From NCBI RefSeq assembly GCF_013870525.1, contig NZ_JACBXD010000084.1, positions 1-32,547 on the forward strand: a stretch of 32,547 nt of DNA. The letters run 5' to 3'. Each line of letters begins with the position of its first letter. The stretch's first letter is position 1. The notes under the pieces are model-generated. The model was not told the origin of the DNA. It saw nothing but the letters and a program-made list of their open reading frames with translations, and did not search any database. Position numbers and translations under genes: made by a program. The DNA comes from Amycolatopsis pittospori (GTDB taxonomy: Bacteria > Actinomycetota > Actinomycetes > Mycobacteriales > Pseudonocardiaceae). Of the stretch, positions 16,293 to 23,640 are shown piece by piece.

Positions 16293-17759
16293 TCAGGTCG
16301 CGGGGACGGGAACCGTGGTGAGCGCGGAGCGGCGGCGCCAGCAGAGATAGCCGGTGAGCAGCGCGGCGCCGACGAACTCGATCGGGAACAACAGGGCCCA
16401 GGCGGAGCCGGTGCCCGCCAGGTCGTAGATCTCGGCTCGTGGCCAAGCGATGTTGACGATCATCATCGCGCCGTACCCTACTGCCGCGACGTTGACCGGA
16501 ATAGCCCATCGCCCCAGGGAGAAATGGCCGGGTTCGGCGGTGAAACGGCCTTGACGGCGGCGCCGCAGAAGCGGTCCGGTCACCAGGAGGTAGGCGAGAT
16601 AGACCACGACCACCGACGTGCCGGTGATGGTGCTGAAGATGGTCGGGTTGCCGAGGTTCAGCAGCAGGAGCCCGATGGCGAGCACGCCGGACAGGACGGC
16701 GGGCGCGATCGGCGTCCCGGTGCGGGCGTTGACCGCGGAAAGCCGTTTGGCGGCTGGAAGCGCGCCGTCGCGGGCCATCGCGTAGATCAGCCGGACGGTG
16801 CCGGTCTGGATGGTCAGGGTGCAGACGACGACGGCGATCGCGACGTCGGCGAGGAAGACGCGGCCGAGGGTGTCGCCGAAGACGGCCGTGATCACGTACG
16901 GCAGGCCTTTCCCGGCCAGTTGCCCGTCGGTCAGGCTCGGCGCGGCCATCAGCGCGGTGATGACGACGGCGAGCCCGCCGACCCCGGAGATCAGGAGCGC
17001 GCGGAGCACGGCGCGCGGGGCGGTGCGGCGGGCGTCCTTGGTCTCCTCGGCGACCGAGGCGGCGGTGTCGAATCCGTAGAGGACGTAGGCGGCCATGAGC
17101 GCGGAGGCGAGCACGCCACCTGCTCCCGGGCTTTCGCCCGCCGGCGCGAGCACGACCTGCGGGCCGCGGACGGCGAACAGCGCGAGCCCGATGATCAGGA
17201 CGAGGACGCCGACGAGTTCGGCCGCGACCCCGACGTCGTTGATCCGTGCCATGAGCCGCACCCCGCCCGCGTTGACCGCCGTGGTGAAGACGATCAGCAG
17301 GGCACCGAGGAGGACGGCGTTGGTGGCGCCGGTCGGGGACGTGATCGCCGGATCCCCGCCGACGAGCTGGAAGCCGCTCCAGACCGAGGGGAGGACGACC
17401 TGAAGCGCGATGGCGGCGCCGGCGAGCGCGACGACGCAGCCCACCAGCATCATCCAGCCCGCGAGCCAGCCCGCGAATCCGGGAGAGAGGTGTTTCGCCC
17501 ACTGGTAAACGGATCCGGCCAGCGGGAATCGGGCCGCGAGTTCGGCGAAGTTCAGTGCGACGAGCAATTGGCCGATGATCACCAGTGGCCAGGTCCAGAA
17601 GAACAGCGTGTCACCGAGGGAATAGCCGAAGGCGAACAGCTGGAACACCGTGGTCAGGATGGAAACGAAGGAGAAACCGGCGGCGAAGGCGGAGAAACCG
17701 CCCAGCGTCCGGCGGAGTTCTTGGCGGTAACCGAAGGCGGAGAGGTCTTCGGAGGGCAT
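16293..17759 (-). CDS. APC-superfamily permease of the urea/guanidine operon
   Basis: The 488-residue protein is a polytopic membrane transporter of the amino acid-polyamine-organocation superfamily with about 12 hydrophobic segments. The family-typical first helix is GFSAFAAGFSFVSILTTVFQ, and YGFDTAASVAEETKDARRTAPR carries the conserved charged loop after helix 6. Heading an operon for carboxylation and hydrolysis of a nitrogen compound, it probably imports guanidine, urea or a related amine. I start it at the ATG ending at 17759 (MPSEDLS), with GGGAG nine bases upstream; an ATG at 17834 would add 25 residues but has GGAG abutting it. It is transcribed away from the TetR gene across a 178-base gap with two palindromes. 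Confidence 0.88.
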   Translation of the reverse strand: MPSEDLSAFGYRQELRRTLGGFSAFAAGFSFVSILTTVFQLFAFGYSLGDTLFFWTWPLVIIGQLLVALNFAELAARFPLAGSVYQWAKHLSPGFAGWLAGWMMLVGCVVALAGAAIALQVVLPSVWSGFQLVGGDPAITSPTGATNAVLLGALLIVFTTAVNAGGVRLMARINDVGVAAELVGVLVLIIGLALFAVRGPQVVLAPAGESPGAGGVLASALMAAYVLYGFDTAASVAEETKDARRTAPRAVLRALLISGVGGLAVVITALMAAPSLTDGQLAGKGLPYVITAVFGDTLGRVFLADVAIAVVVCTLTIQTGTVRLIYAMARDGALPAAKRLSAVNARTGTPIAPAVLSGVLAIGLLLLNLGNPTIFSTITGTSVVVVYLAYLLVTGPLLRRRRQGRFTAEPGHFSLGRWAIPVNVAAVGYGAMMIVNIAWPRAEIYDLAGTGSAWALLFPIEFVGAALLTGYLCWRRRSALTTVPVPAT

Positions 17760-17787
17760 TTGCGGGGACTCCCGTCGTGAAGGCCGG

Positions 17788-17877
17788 ATTTCGATCGGCT
17801 GACCGAAATTAAGCGCGTGCGGGGTCCTTCCCATCTCCGCCGGGTAAGCGCGGTGTTAACAGATACCGGATTCGGTA
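17788..17877. promoter_or_regulatory. Divergent promoter region with two inverted repeats
   Basis: Between the permease and tetR starts, ATTTCG (17788-17793) pairs with CGAAAT (17804-17809), and TACCG (17864-17868) pairs with CGGTA (17873-17877) around GATT. Either could be the TetR operator controlling both directions. I looked for the conserved parts of the guanidine-I (ykkC) riboswitch before the permease and did not find them. Confidence 0.4.
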
Positions 17878-17937
17878 ACCTGAGCCGACCGCCGGACGTA
17901 ACAAAGATCGCCGCGAAGAAATGGCAGGATCGGATAG

Positions 17938-18594
17938 ATGACCAAAACAACCGGGGTCGGCAGACCCAGGGCCAGCGGAGCGGCGGCGAGCAAGCGCGAG
18001 GCGCGGCTCGCGGTCTTGGACGCGGCGGGGGAGCTGTTCACCGGCGCCGGGTACGCGGCGACGACCACCCGGGCCATCGCCGAACGCGCCGGGTTGCGCC
18101 AGGCGTCGCTCTACTACCACTTTCCGTCCAAAGAGGACATTCTCGCGGCGCTGCTGGAGGACACCGTCCGGCCGTCGCTGGAGGTGGCGGGCGGTCTTTC
18201 GGTCGTGCACGCGCCGGTCGGGACGCGGCTGTGGGCGCTGGCCTACGCGGACATCCATCTGCTCGGCAGCGCGCGGCACAACCTCGGCGCCCTGTACCTG
18301 CTGCCGGAGATCTCCTCACCGAGGCTGGGCCGCTTCCGGGCCGAACGCGCGGAGCTCAAACAGGTCTACGGCGCCCTCGTCGCGGCGGCCGGCGTGCCCG
18401 GCGATCTCCTGGGCATCCGGACCGACCTCGTCTTCGGGCTCGTCGAGAGCATCGCGATCGTCCGGCGCGACCGGCCGGAGCTGGACGTCGAGGCGCACGC
18501 CGTCGAAGGTGCCGACAGTGTGCTGAGGCTCGCCGGGCTCGGGGAACCGGACGCCGAATTGCGCACGTCCGCGCGGGGGTTGCTGGAGGAGTGA
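17938..18594 (+). CDS. TetR-family transcriptional regulator
   Basis: The 218-residue protein has a typical TetR N-terminal DNA-binding domain: AVLDAAGELFTGAGYAATTTRAIAERAG is followed by the recognition helix region RQASLYYHFPSKEDIL (about residues 53-69). The C-terminal half is an all-helical ligand-binding domain with no assignable effector. It is divergent from the permease-headed operon and shares its promoter region, so it is the prime candidate to control nitrogen-compound uptake and breakdown and its own gene. AGGA about 8 bases before the ATG supports the start. It converges with RNase D across a repeat-containing gap. Confidence 0.9.
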   Translation: MTKTTGVGRPRASGAAASKREARLAVLDAAGELFTGAGYAATTTRAIAERAGLRQASLYYHFPSKEDILAALLEDTVRPSLEVAGGLSVVHAPVGTRLWALAYADIHLLGSARHNLGALYLLPEISSPRLGRFRAERAELKQVYGALVAAAGVPGDLLGIRTDLVFGLVESIAIVRRDRPELDVEAHAVEGADSVLRLAGLGEPDAELRTSARGLLEE

Positions 18595-18646
18595 GGGAGT
18601 AGCCGCCCTCCCGCTGGCTCTTCGCACCACGCTGCGTGTCGCATGT

Positions 18647-18670
18647 CGTGAGTGGCGAAGCGTCCTTCGC
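18647..18670. repeat. Partial CGTGAGTGGCGA repeat with short hairpin after tetR
   Basis: Bases 18647-18658 repeat the first 12 bases of the palindrome at 9604. GCGAAG (18655-18660) pairs with CTTCGC (18665-18670) around CGTC. It is in the tetR/RNase D convergent gap and may act as a weak terminator. Confidence 0.5.
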
Positions 18671-18709
18671 GTACCGGGTGAGGCGGCGTCGAGAAGGCGG
18701 CTCGGTGAC

Positions 18710-18793
18710 GTGATCCGGCGGACGGCACGCGTGATCCGAGGGACGGCACGTGTGATCCGGCGGACGGCACGCGTGATCCGAGGGACGGCACGC
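18710..18793. repeat. Tandem repeat, 4 x 21 bp
   Basis: Four 21-base units start GTGATCCG at 18710, 18731, 18752 and 18773. Units 1 and 3 carry GCGGACGG and units 2 and 4 carry AGGGACGG, so the array is also two 42-base units that differ at one base (18751 T versus 18793 C). CACGCGTG palindromes occur at most unit joins. It lies in the gene-free gap (18595-18812) between convergent tetR and RNase D genes. Frames through it encode only arginine-rich repeats in all directions, so I treat it as non-coding. It is a candidate variable-number locus. Confidence 0.85.
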
Positions 18794-18812
18794 GTGGTTG
18801 AGGAGACTTCCG

Positions 18813-20081
18813 TCAGGCGGCGGCGGTCGCGTGCAGGGCCTTGCTCAGCGCCGCCACGGTCAGCTCGATCTGCCACGGCCGGGCGCCGCCGTCGCCGAGG
18901 ACCTTGGCGACGGCGTCCTCGCTCAGATCGGCGGGCGGACGCCAGCAGGTGCGGCGGACGAGTTCCGGCAGCAGCAGGTTCTCGACCGGCAGTTTGCGGT
19001 CCTCCGCGATCGTGGCCAGGGCCGCGCGGGCGGCCGCGAGCCGGGCGGCGGCGTCGGGATCCTTGTCGGACCAGCGGTTCACCGGCGGCGGGCCGTCGGT
19101 CTGCTGGGCCGGGGTCGGCAGTTCGTCGGCCGGGAGGGCGCGAGCCGTCTGCAGATGACGCAGCCAGCTCGCGGTGTACTTGCGCTGGACCCGGCCGCTG
19201 AACACCGGCAGCGATTGCAGCTGCTCGACGGTCTTCGGATCCGCGGTGACGGCGTTGATGATCGCGCTGTCGGGCAGGATCCGGCTCGGCGCGCGGTCAC
19301 GTTTGCGGGCGAGTTCGTCCCGCGCCTGCCACAGTTCGCGGACCGCGGCGAGGCCGCGGGCGCTGCGGATCTTGTGCACTCCGGACGTCCGGCGCCACGG
19401 CTCGGCCCGAGGGGCGGGCGGCGGCGCGTTGCGGACGGCTTCGAACTCCTGGCGCGCCCATTCGAGCTTGCCCTGGTCGGTGAGATCCTGTTCGAGCTTC
19501 TCGCGCAGTTCGTTGAGCAGCTCGACGTCGAGGGCGGCGTAGTTCAGCCAGTCGACGGGGAGCGGACGCTTGGACCAGTCGGCTGCGCTGTGCCCCTTCT
19601 CCAGCTGGTAACCGAGGAGGAGCTCGACGAGAGTGCCGAGGGCGACGCGTTCGTACCCGGCGAGACGTCCGGCGAGTTCGGTGTCGAAGAGGCTCTTCGG
19701 GTGCAGGTCGAGTTCGGCCAGGCACGGAAGGTCCTGCGAGGCCGCGTGCAGCACCCATTCGGCGTCGTTGAGTACCTCCGCGAGGGGGCCGAGCTGACCC
19801 TCGAGCGGAATGGGGTCGATGAGGAAGGAGCCGGCACCTTCGCGGCGCAGCTGCACCAGATAGGCCTTCGGCCAGTACCGGTAGCCGGACGCCCGTTCGG
19901 TGTCCACGGCGATGGCCCCGCTGCCGCCCGCGATCTTCGCGCAGGCTTCGGCGAGGGCTGTCGCGTCGGCGATCACCGGTGGAGTTCCTTCGGCGGGCTC
20001 ACGTAACAGAACCGGAGCACTGGTGTCATCAGTGCCGGTCATAGAGTCCGCCTGCGGTTCTCCGGGTCGGTCGCCTTCCAT
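18813..20081 (-). CDS. rnd: Ribonuclease D-like 3'-5' exonuclease
   Basis: The 422-residue protein combines a DEDDy exonuclease domain with an HRDC domain, as in RNase D enzymes that trim 3' ends of tRNA precursors and other stable RNAs. The four acidic metal ligands and the Tyr are visible: D60 and E62 in AVDTERASG, D117 in AASQDLPCL, and Y181 and D185 in NYAALDVEL. The HRDC region is at about 240-315. The start at 20081 has no clear ribosome site; ATG at 20042 (MTGTDDTS), preceded by AGGCGG, is a credible alternative and would shorten it by 13 residues. Linkage to DUF3000 and hemE matches the order seen in mycobacteria. It lies 68 bases downstream of the response regulator gene. Confidence 0.9.
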   Translation of the reverse strand: MEGDRPGEPQADSMTGTDDTSAPVLLREPAEGTPPVIADATALAEACAKIAGGSGAIAVDTERASGYRYWPKAYLVQLRREGAGSFLIDPIPLEGQLGPLAEVLNDAEWVLHAASQDLPCLAELDLHPKSLFDTELAGRLAGYERVALGTLVELLLGYQLEKGHSAADWSKRPLPVDWLNYAALDVELLNELREKLEQDLTDQGKLEWARQEFEAVRNAPPPAPRAEPWRRTSGVHKIRSARGLAAVRELWQARDELARKRDRAPSRILPDSAIINAVTADPKTVEQLQSLPVFSGRVQRKYTASWLRHLQTARALPADELPTPAQQTDGPPPVNRWSDKDPDAAARLAAARAALATIAEDRKLPVENLLLPELVRRTCWRPPADLSEDAVAKVLGDGGARPWQIELTVAALSKALHATAAA

Positions 20082-20149
20082 AGGTGAAGACCCTACGGGA
20101 CGAGCGGGCCGCGCCTGGTCCGCCCGCCCCGCAGGGCAGTTCGCCTTTG

Positions 20150-20770
20150 TCAGCGGATCACGCCGGCACGCATGGCCAGCGCCACCATCTGAGCCCGGTC
20201 ACCCGTGCCGAGCTTGCGCCCGATGCGGGAGAGGTGAGACTTCACGGTGAGAGCGGAGAGGCTGAGTTCCTCGCCGATCTCCTTGTTGGACTGGCCATCG
20301 GCCACGAGCTGCAGCACCTCGACCTCGCGCGCCGAAAGCTCGCGCGGGGTGTTGTCGGTGCCGGCGACCCGGGTTCCGGTGGCCAAGACCGGTGCGACGC
20401 TCGGGTCCGCGTAGACGCCGCCCTCGAGCACCCTGCGGACGCCGTCGGTCACAACGACCGGCGAAGCCGACTTGAGCAGGTATGCCTGGGCGCCGGCCTG
20501 GAACGCCGACCTGACCGCGTACGGGTCGTCCGATGAAGCGAGCACCACTACTCGAGGCCAGCCGTGGCTACGGAGTTCCGTAACCAGCTCGATGCCGCTG
20601 CCATCAGGCAGTCCGAGATCAAGGATCGCCAGGTCACAAGGCCCAGTGGCCTGTGCTCGCGCCCTTGCCTCGGCCACCGTGGCGGCCTCGTGGACGGTGC
20701 CCGCACCCATCTGTGCGAGTCTTGCTGAGATTGCCTCCCTCAACAGCGGGTGGTCATCGACCACCAACAC
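20150..20770 (-). CDS. NarL/LuxR-type response regulator
   Basis: The protein has an N-terminal receiver domain (VVDDHPLLREAI, phosphoacceptor D51 in ILDLGLPDGSG, K100 in YLLKSA) and a C-terminal LuxR helix-turn-helix (ELSAREVEVLQLVADGQSNK, then LTVKSHLSRIGRKL). No sensor kinase is adjacent, so it is an orphan regulator or partnered from elsewhere. The start is unsettled. GTG ending at 20770 gives 206 residues beginning MLVVDDH, which clips the first strand. An in-frame GTG at 20872 gives 240 residues with an atypical arginine-rich extension. An ATG at 20804 (MVPHPREEL) would give a natural N-terminus but is out of frame by one base across a run of seven T's at 20773-20779. Confidence 0.85.
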   Translation of the reverse strand: MLVVDDHPLLREAISARLAQMGAGTVHEAATVAEARARAQATGPCDLAILDLGLPDGSGIELVTELRSHGWPRVVVLASSDDPYAVRSAFQAGAQAYLLKSASPVVVTDGVRRVLEGGVYADPSVAPVLATGTRVAGTDNTPRELSAREVEVLQLVADGQSNKEIGEELSLSALTVKSHLSRIGRKLGTGDRAQMVALAMRAGVIR

Positions 20771-20872
20771 GGAAAAAAAGCTCTTCCCGCGGATGCGGAA
20801 CCATGCTCGCCGGCAATGAACCGGCTGGCGTGGATCGGACGGCCTGAGAAATGCCGACGGTAGCCACGTCAC

Positions 20873-21523
20873 TACCTCCCTGGAGTCGGTCGTGCCCCCC
20901 GACCGGCACCGGGACTTTCGGCCGTTTAGCCGCGCCAGCTTTAGACCGAAAGTGGTGTCGTCGAAGGCACTGTAGCCGCACTGAGGCCTTCACGGGGGGA
21001 TCGAATGGGTATCTATCTCAAACGAGTAGTTACTCAGGGAGTTCGTTGTAACACGATCGGGCTAGTACACAGCCGGTGGCTAACACATCGCCGAAAGAAC
21101 ACGATGCACTTCAGTTACCGGGGTTCAACCGACTGTGCAGATGGCCCGTGCACCTGCCGGTGAGTCTGCCCGGTACCCCTGGAGACCAGTGCTTCGGGTC
21201 GCGAAAACCCCCTCCGGCATGGGGCTTGATCAACTTCCCGGAGGTCCAAGATCGCTTCGCTCAGTGATGGTGATGGTGACGCTCCGCATGCGTCGCAAAG
21301 CGTTTCGAGGGTCGATTTCGGACAACTTGATCTTGTCGCTCACCGTGACACTCTGCGTAGCACGAACGGGGTGGTCCAGACCTCTGAACGGCCGCCTCCG
21401 CGCTGGTCGGCCCCGGTCTAGCCCATATGGCCGCGAAGGCGGCCTCGGCGGCGTACAGACGCTCTCAGCGCCTCGCGTCTGGAGTAAGTGTCGGCGCTTC
21501 GGAGGCTCTCGCGGGTCGATCGG
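20873..21523. other. Gene-free region with stem-loops upstream of the response regulator
   Basis: No open frame here has convincing codon use or recognisable residues. Two structures stand out. One is a 6-bp hairpin with a cytosine-rich loop (20887-20892 with 20900-20905). The other is ACTTTCGG (20914-20921) with its complement at 20946-20953, 24 bases apart. GAGGCCTTCACGG at 20983-20995 is a lone half of the CGTGAAGG-type palindromes. Bases 21000-21070 are relatively AT-rich and may hold promoters. The region may be a long 5' leader for the response regulator or contain a small RNA, but neither is shown. Confidence 0.4.
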
Positions 21524-21580
21524 AGTACGTGAAGGAACCCTTCGTTGCGATAGGCGCAATGAAGGGGTCCTTCACGTACT
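21524..21580. repeat. Long imperfect palindrome, ACGTGAAGG type (26-bp arms)
   Basis: Bases 21524-21549 pair with 21555-21580 with two mismatches and a 5-base loop. The core CGTGAAGG is shared with the palindromes at 21742, 21819 and 27128. It lies about 330 bases beyond the 3' end of the DUF3000 gene. Confidence 0.75.
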
Positions 21581-21741
21581 TGGCCGCGGATCCGGCGAGG
21601 GGAGCAAGGGACCTTTAGTATCGCTAGCTTTCCTAGCGGCGCTAGATCACCTCGGGGCACAAAATAACCCGAATGCTATGTCTCGATCAGTGGGAAGTCG
21701 GCGTGTCGAGTGGGCTCACCTCCCCCTGACGCCAGAGCGGC

Positions 21742-21798
21742 GGTCCGTGAAGGCCTCCTTCCCTACGCTCAAGGTAGGGAAGGAGGCCTTCACGGACC
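21742..21798. repeat. Long perfect palindrome, GTCCGTGAAGGCCTCCTT type (24-bp arms)
   Basis: Bases 21742-21765 and 21775-21798 are exact complements around a 9-base loop. The outer 19 bases of each arm are identical to those of the palindrome at 27128, so these are copies of one element. No gene is near enough on the left to need it as a terminator; on the right it follows DUF3000. Confidence 0.85.
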
Positions 21799-21818
21799 TG
21801 GGTACAGGGTGAGGCTGC

Positions 21819-21835
21819 GTGAAGGGGCCCTTCAC
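21819..21835. repeat. Short palindrome GTGAAGGG-CCCTTCAC
   Basis: Two 8-base arms (21819-21826 and 21828-21835) flank a single G. It is a minimal member of the CGTGAAGG family, 80 bases from the DUF3000 stop, and could terminate that gene. Confidence 0.65.
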
Positions 21836-21914
21836 ACAGCGGTGCTGTGGCTGATGTTGCCGCTGAGGTCAGTGTGATCCCCGACGTGCGAAGCGAAGCG
21901 CGCCGAGCCGGGGT

Positions 21915-22469
21915 TCAGGACGACTGGCGCTGCCCGAAGAGGGTCACGCCCACCGGAGGCAGTCCGACGACACTCGCCATGACCTGACAGAAGGCCTGCC
22001 CGTGCGGCCGCAGTGCCGCGTCGATCGGCGTCCAGGACGCCCGCAACTCCAGATCGTCTGTACGCGCGGGGCCGGAGATGTCGCCGAAGCGGGCCGAAGA
22101 CGTCTCGGTGACGGTGCCGCCCAGCGCCGTCCACTCCGCGCCCGAACTCTCCAGCGCGTCGGTCAGCCAGGACCAGCCCACCGCGGGAAGGAAGGGGTCG
22201 GTCGCCAGTTCCCGGTCGAGTTCCGCGCGCACGTACATGACGAGCCGCATGACGCCGTCCCAGCCGTCCTGCCCGTCCGGATCGTGCAGCAGCACCAGCC
22301 GTCCGGACGCCAGCACGTCCGCCGGGCCTTCGACCTCGCAGCTCACCGCGTACGACCACGGTGCCAGGCGCTGCGGAGGACGCATCGTCTCCAGCTGCAC
22401 TTCGGGACGGGGCTGGACGGATTGCAACGCCGCGACGGCTTCACGGAAGAGGTCGGGTACTGACGTCAT
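21915..22469 (-). CDS. DUF3000 family protein
   Basis: The 184-residue protein starts MTSVPDLFREAVAAL and matches DUF3000, an actinobacterial family of unknown function (the Mycobacterium tuberculosis Rv2680 type) conserved between rnd and hemE. Visible family-like segments are LAPWSYAVSCEVEG, ASGRLVLLHDPDGQ and LRASWTPIDAALRPH. There is no signal peptide or membrane helix, so it should be cytosolic. I chose the ATG ending at 22469, with GGTGA upstream; the frame stays open to 22787, but that part lies antisense to hemE. It is divergent from hemE across 94 bases. Conservation of position suggests a link to haem or RNA metabolism, which is unproven. Confidence 0.82.
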   Translation of the reverse strand: MTSVPDLFREAVAALQSVQPRPEVQLETMRPPQRLAPWSYAVSCEVEGPADVLASGRLVLLHDPDGQDGWDGVMRLVMYVRAELDRELATDPFLPAVGWSWLTDALESSGAEWTALGGTVTETSSARFGDISGPARTDDLELRASWTPIDAALRPHGQAFCQVMASVVGLPPVGVTLFGQRQSS

Positions 22470-22563
22470 CGCGGTCACCAGCCGACTGTAAGACGCGATA
22501 GTCCGGTTCGGGGCGCAGACGCGCCGAGAGTAAGGCCTCGGAGCGCCCATGGCACCATGAACC

Positions 22564-23640
22564 GTGATGTCTCCTTCAGCTGCTTCTCCCGCGCAGACCG
22601 TCCCTGCGGCCCGGCGCGCCCTGCCCGGCGCGCCGTTCCTGGCCGCCGCGCGCGGCGAACACCCGGCCCGCACCCCCGTGTGGTTCATGCGCCAGGCGGG
22701 CCGGTCGCTGCCCGAGTACCGGGCACTGCGCGAGGGCACCTCGATGTTCGACGCGTGCTTCGACCCCGAGATGCTCGCGGAGATCACGCTCCAGCCGATC
22801 CGCCGTCACGGCGTCGACGCGGCCATCCTCTTCAGCGACATCGTCGTCCCGCTCAAGGCCGCGGGCCTCGACATCGACATCGTCGCGGGCACCGGCCCGG
22901 TCGTCGCCGAGCCGATCCGCGACGCCGCGGGCGTGCGTGCGCTGCCGGTGCTGGACCCGGAGCAGGTCGAGCGGGTCGCCGACGGCGTCCGGCTGCTGGT
23001 CGCGTCGCTGGGCGAGACGCCGCTGATCGGGTTCGCCGGCGCGCCGTTCACCCTCGCCTCCTATCTCATCGAGGGCGGGCCGAGTCGCAACCACGAGCAC
23101 ACCAAGGCGCTCATGCACTCCGAGCCGGAGCTGTGGCACGAGCTCGCCGGACGGCTCGCGGACATGGCGATCACCTTTCTGTCCGCGCAGCTCGACGCCG
23201 GGGCCGACGCGATCCAGCTGTTCGACTCGTGGGCGGGCGCGCTCTCGGAGCGGGACTACCGCGAGTTCGTCCTGCCGCATTCGGCGAAGGTGCTGTCCGC
23301 GGTCGCCGCGTACGGCGTGCCGCGGATCCACTTCGGCGTCGGCACCGGCGAGCTGCTGGTGGCCATGCGCGACGCGGGTGCCGACGTCGTCGGCGTCGAC
23401 TGGCGCATCCCGCTCGACGAAGCCGTCCGGCGGCTCGGCGGCGGTGTCGTCCAGGGCAACCTCGACCCGGCGCTGCTGCACGCGTCCTGGCCGGTGCTCG
23501 AAGCGGAGGTCCGGCGCATCCACGCCGAGGGCCGCGCGGCGGACGGCCACATCTTCAACCTCGGCCACGGCGTGCTGCCCGGTGTCGACCCCGACGTACT
23601 GACGCGTGTGGTCGGGCTGGTGCACGAGCTCCAGCCGTGA
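22564..23640 (+). CDS. hemE: Uroporphyrinogen decarboxylase
   Basis: The 358-residue cytosolic enzyme removes four carboxyl groups from uroporphyrinogen III to give coproporphyrinogen III, the last intermediate shared by the haem branches. The diagnostic motifs are present: RTPVWFMRQAGRSLPEYR near the N-terminus (substrate-binding Arg residues), FSDIVVPLKAAGL and GFAGAPFTLASYLIEGG. The start is GTG at 22564 or ATG at 22567; neither has a good ribosome site, so the message may have a very short leader. It is the first gene of a tight four-gene operon, and its TGA overlaps the next GTG. Confidence 0.96.
   Translation: MMSPSAASPAQTVPAARRALPGAPFLAAARGEHPARTPVWFMRQAGRSLPEYRALREGTSMFDACFDPEMLAEITLQPIRRHGVDAAILFSDIVVPLKAAGLDIDIVAGTGPVVAEPIRDAAGVRALPVLDPEQVERVADGVRLLVASLGETPLIGFAGAPFTLASYLIEGGPSRNHEHTKALMHSEPELWHELAGRLADMAITFLSAQLDAGADAIQLFDSWAGALSERDYREFVLPHSAKVLSAVAAYGVPRIHFGVGTGELLVAMRDAGADVVGVDWRIPLDEAVRRLGGGVVQGNLDPALLHASWPVLEAEVRRIHAEGRAADGHIFNLGHGVLPGVDPDVLTRVVGLVHELQP

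Noticed and set aside
17760..17937. Guanidine-I (ykkC) riboswitch before the permease
   Set aside because: The conserved segments of that riboswitch are not found on the minus strand of this gap.
18700..18815. Arg-rich repeat protein encoded by the 21-bp array
   Set aside because: Both strands are open only because the 21-base period is a multiple of three; there is no start signal and the product is a simple repeat.
20887..20905. Hairpin with a cytosine-rich loop resembling the actinobacterial 6C RNA
   Set aside because: 6C RNAs have two such hairpins; only one is present and no second C-rich loop follows nearby.
21105..21145. GGGTTCAACC as a tRNA T-arm
   Set aside because: No matching acceptor, D- or anticodon stems can be drawn around it.
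21076..21267. Possible 63-residue protein (MANTSPKEHD...)
   Set aside because: Contains a TTA codon and many codons rare for this genome, has no ribosome site, and shows no family resemblance.
21230..21343. Possible 37-residue minus-strand peptide starting MSDKIKLSEIDPR
   Set aside because: Reasonable composition but no ribosome site and no partner gene; could be reconsidered if conserved in relatives.
21135..21812. 225-codon plus-strand frame through the gene-poor region
   Set aside because: It runs through two palindromes, has low-GC third positions, and encodes no recognisable residues.
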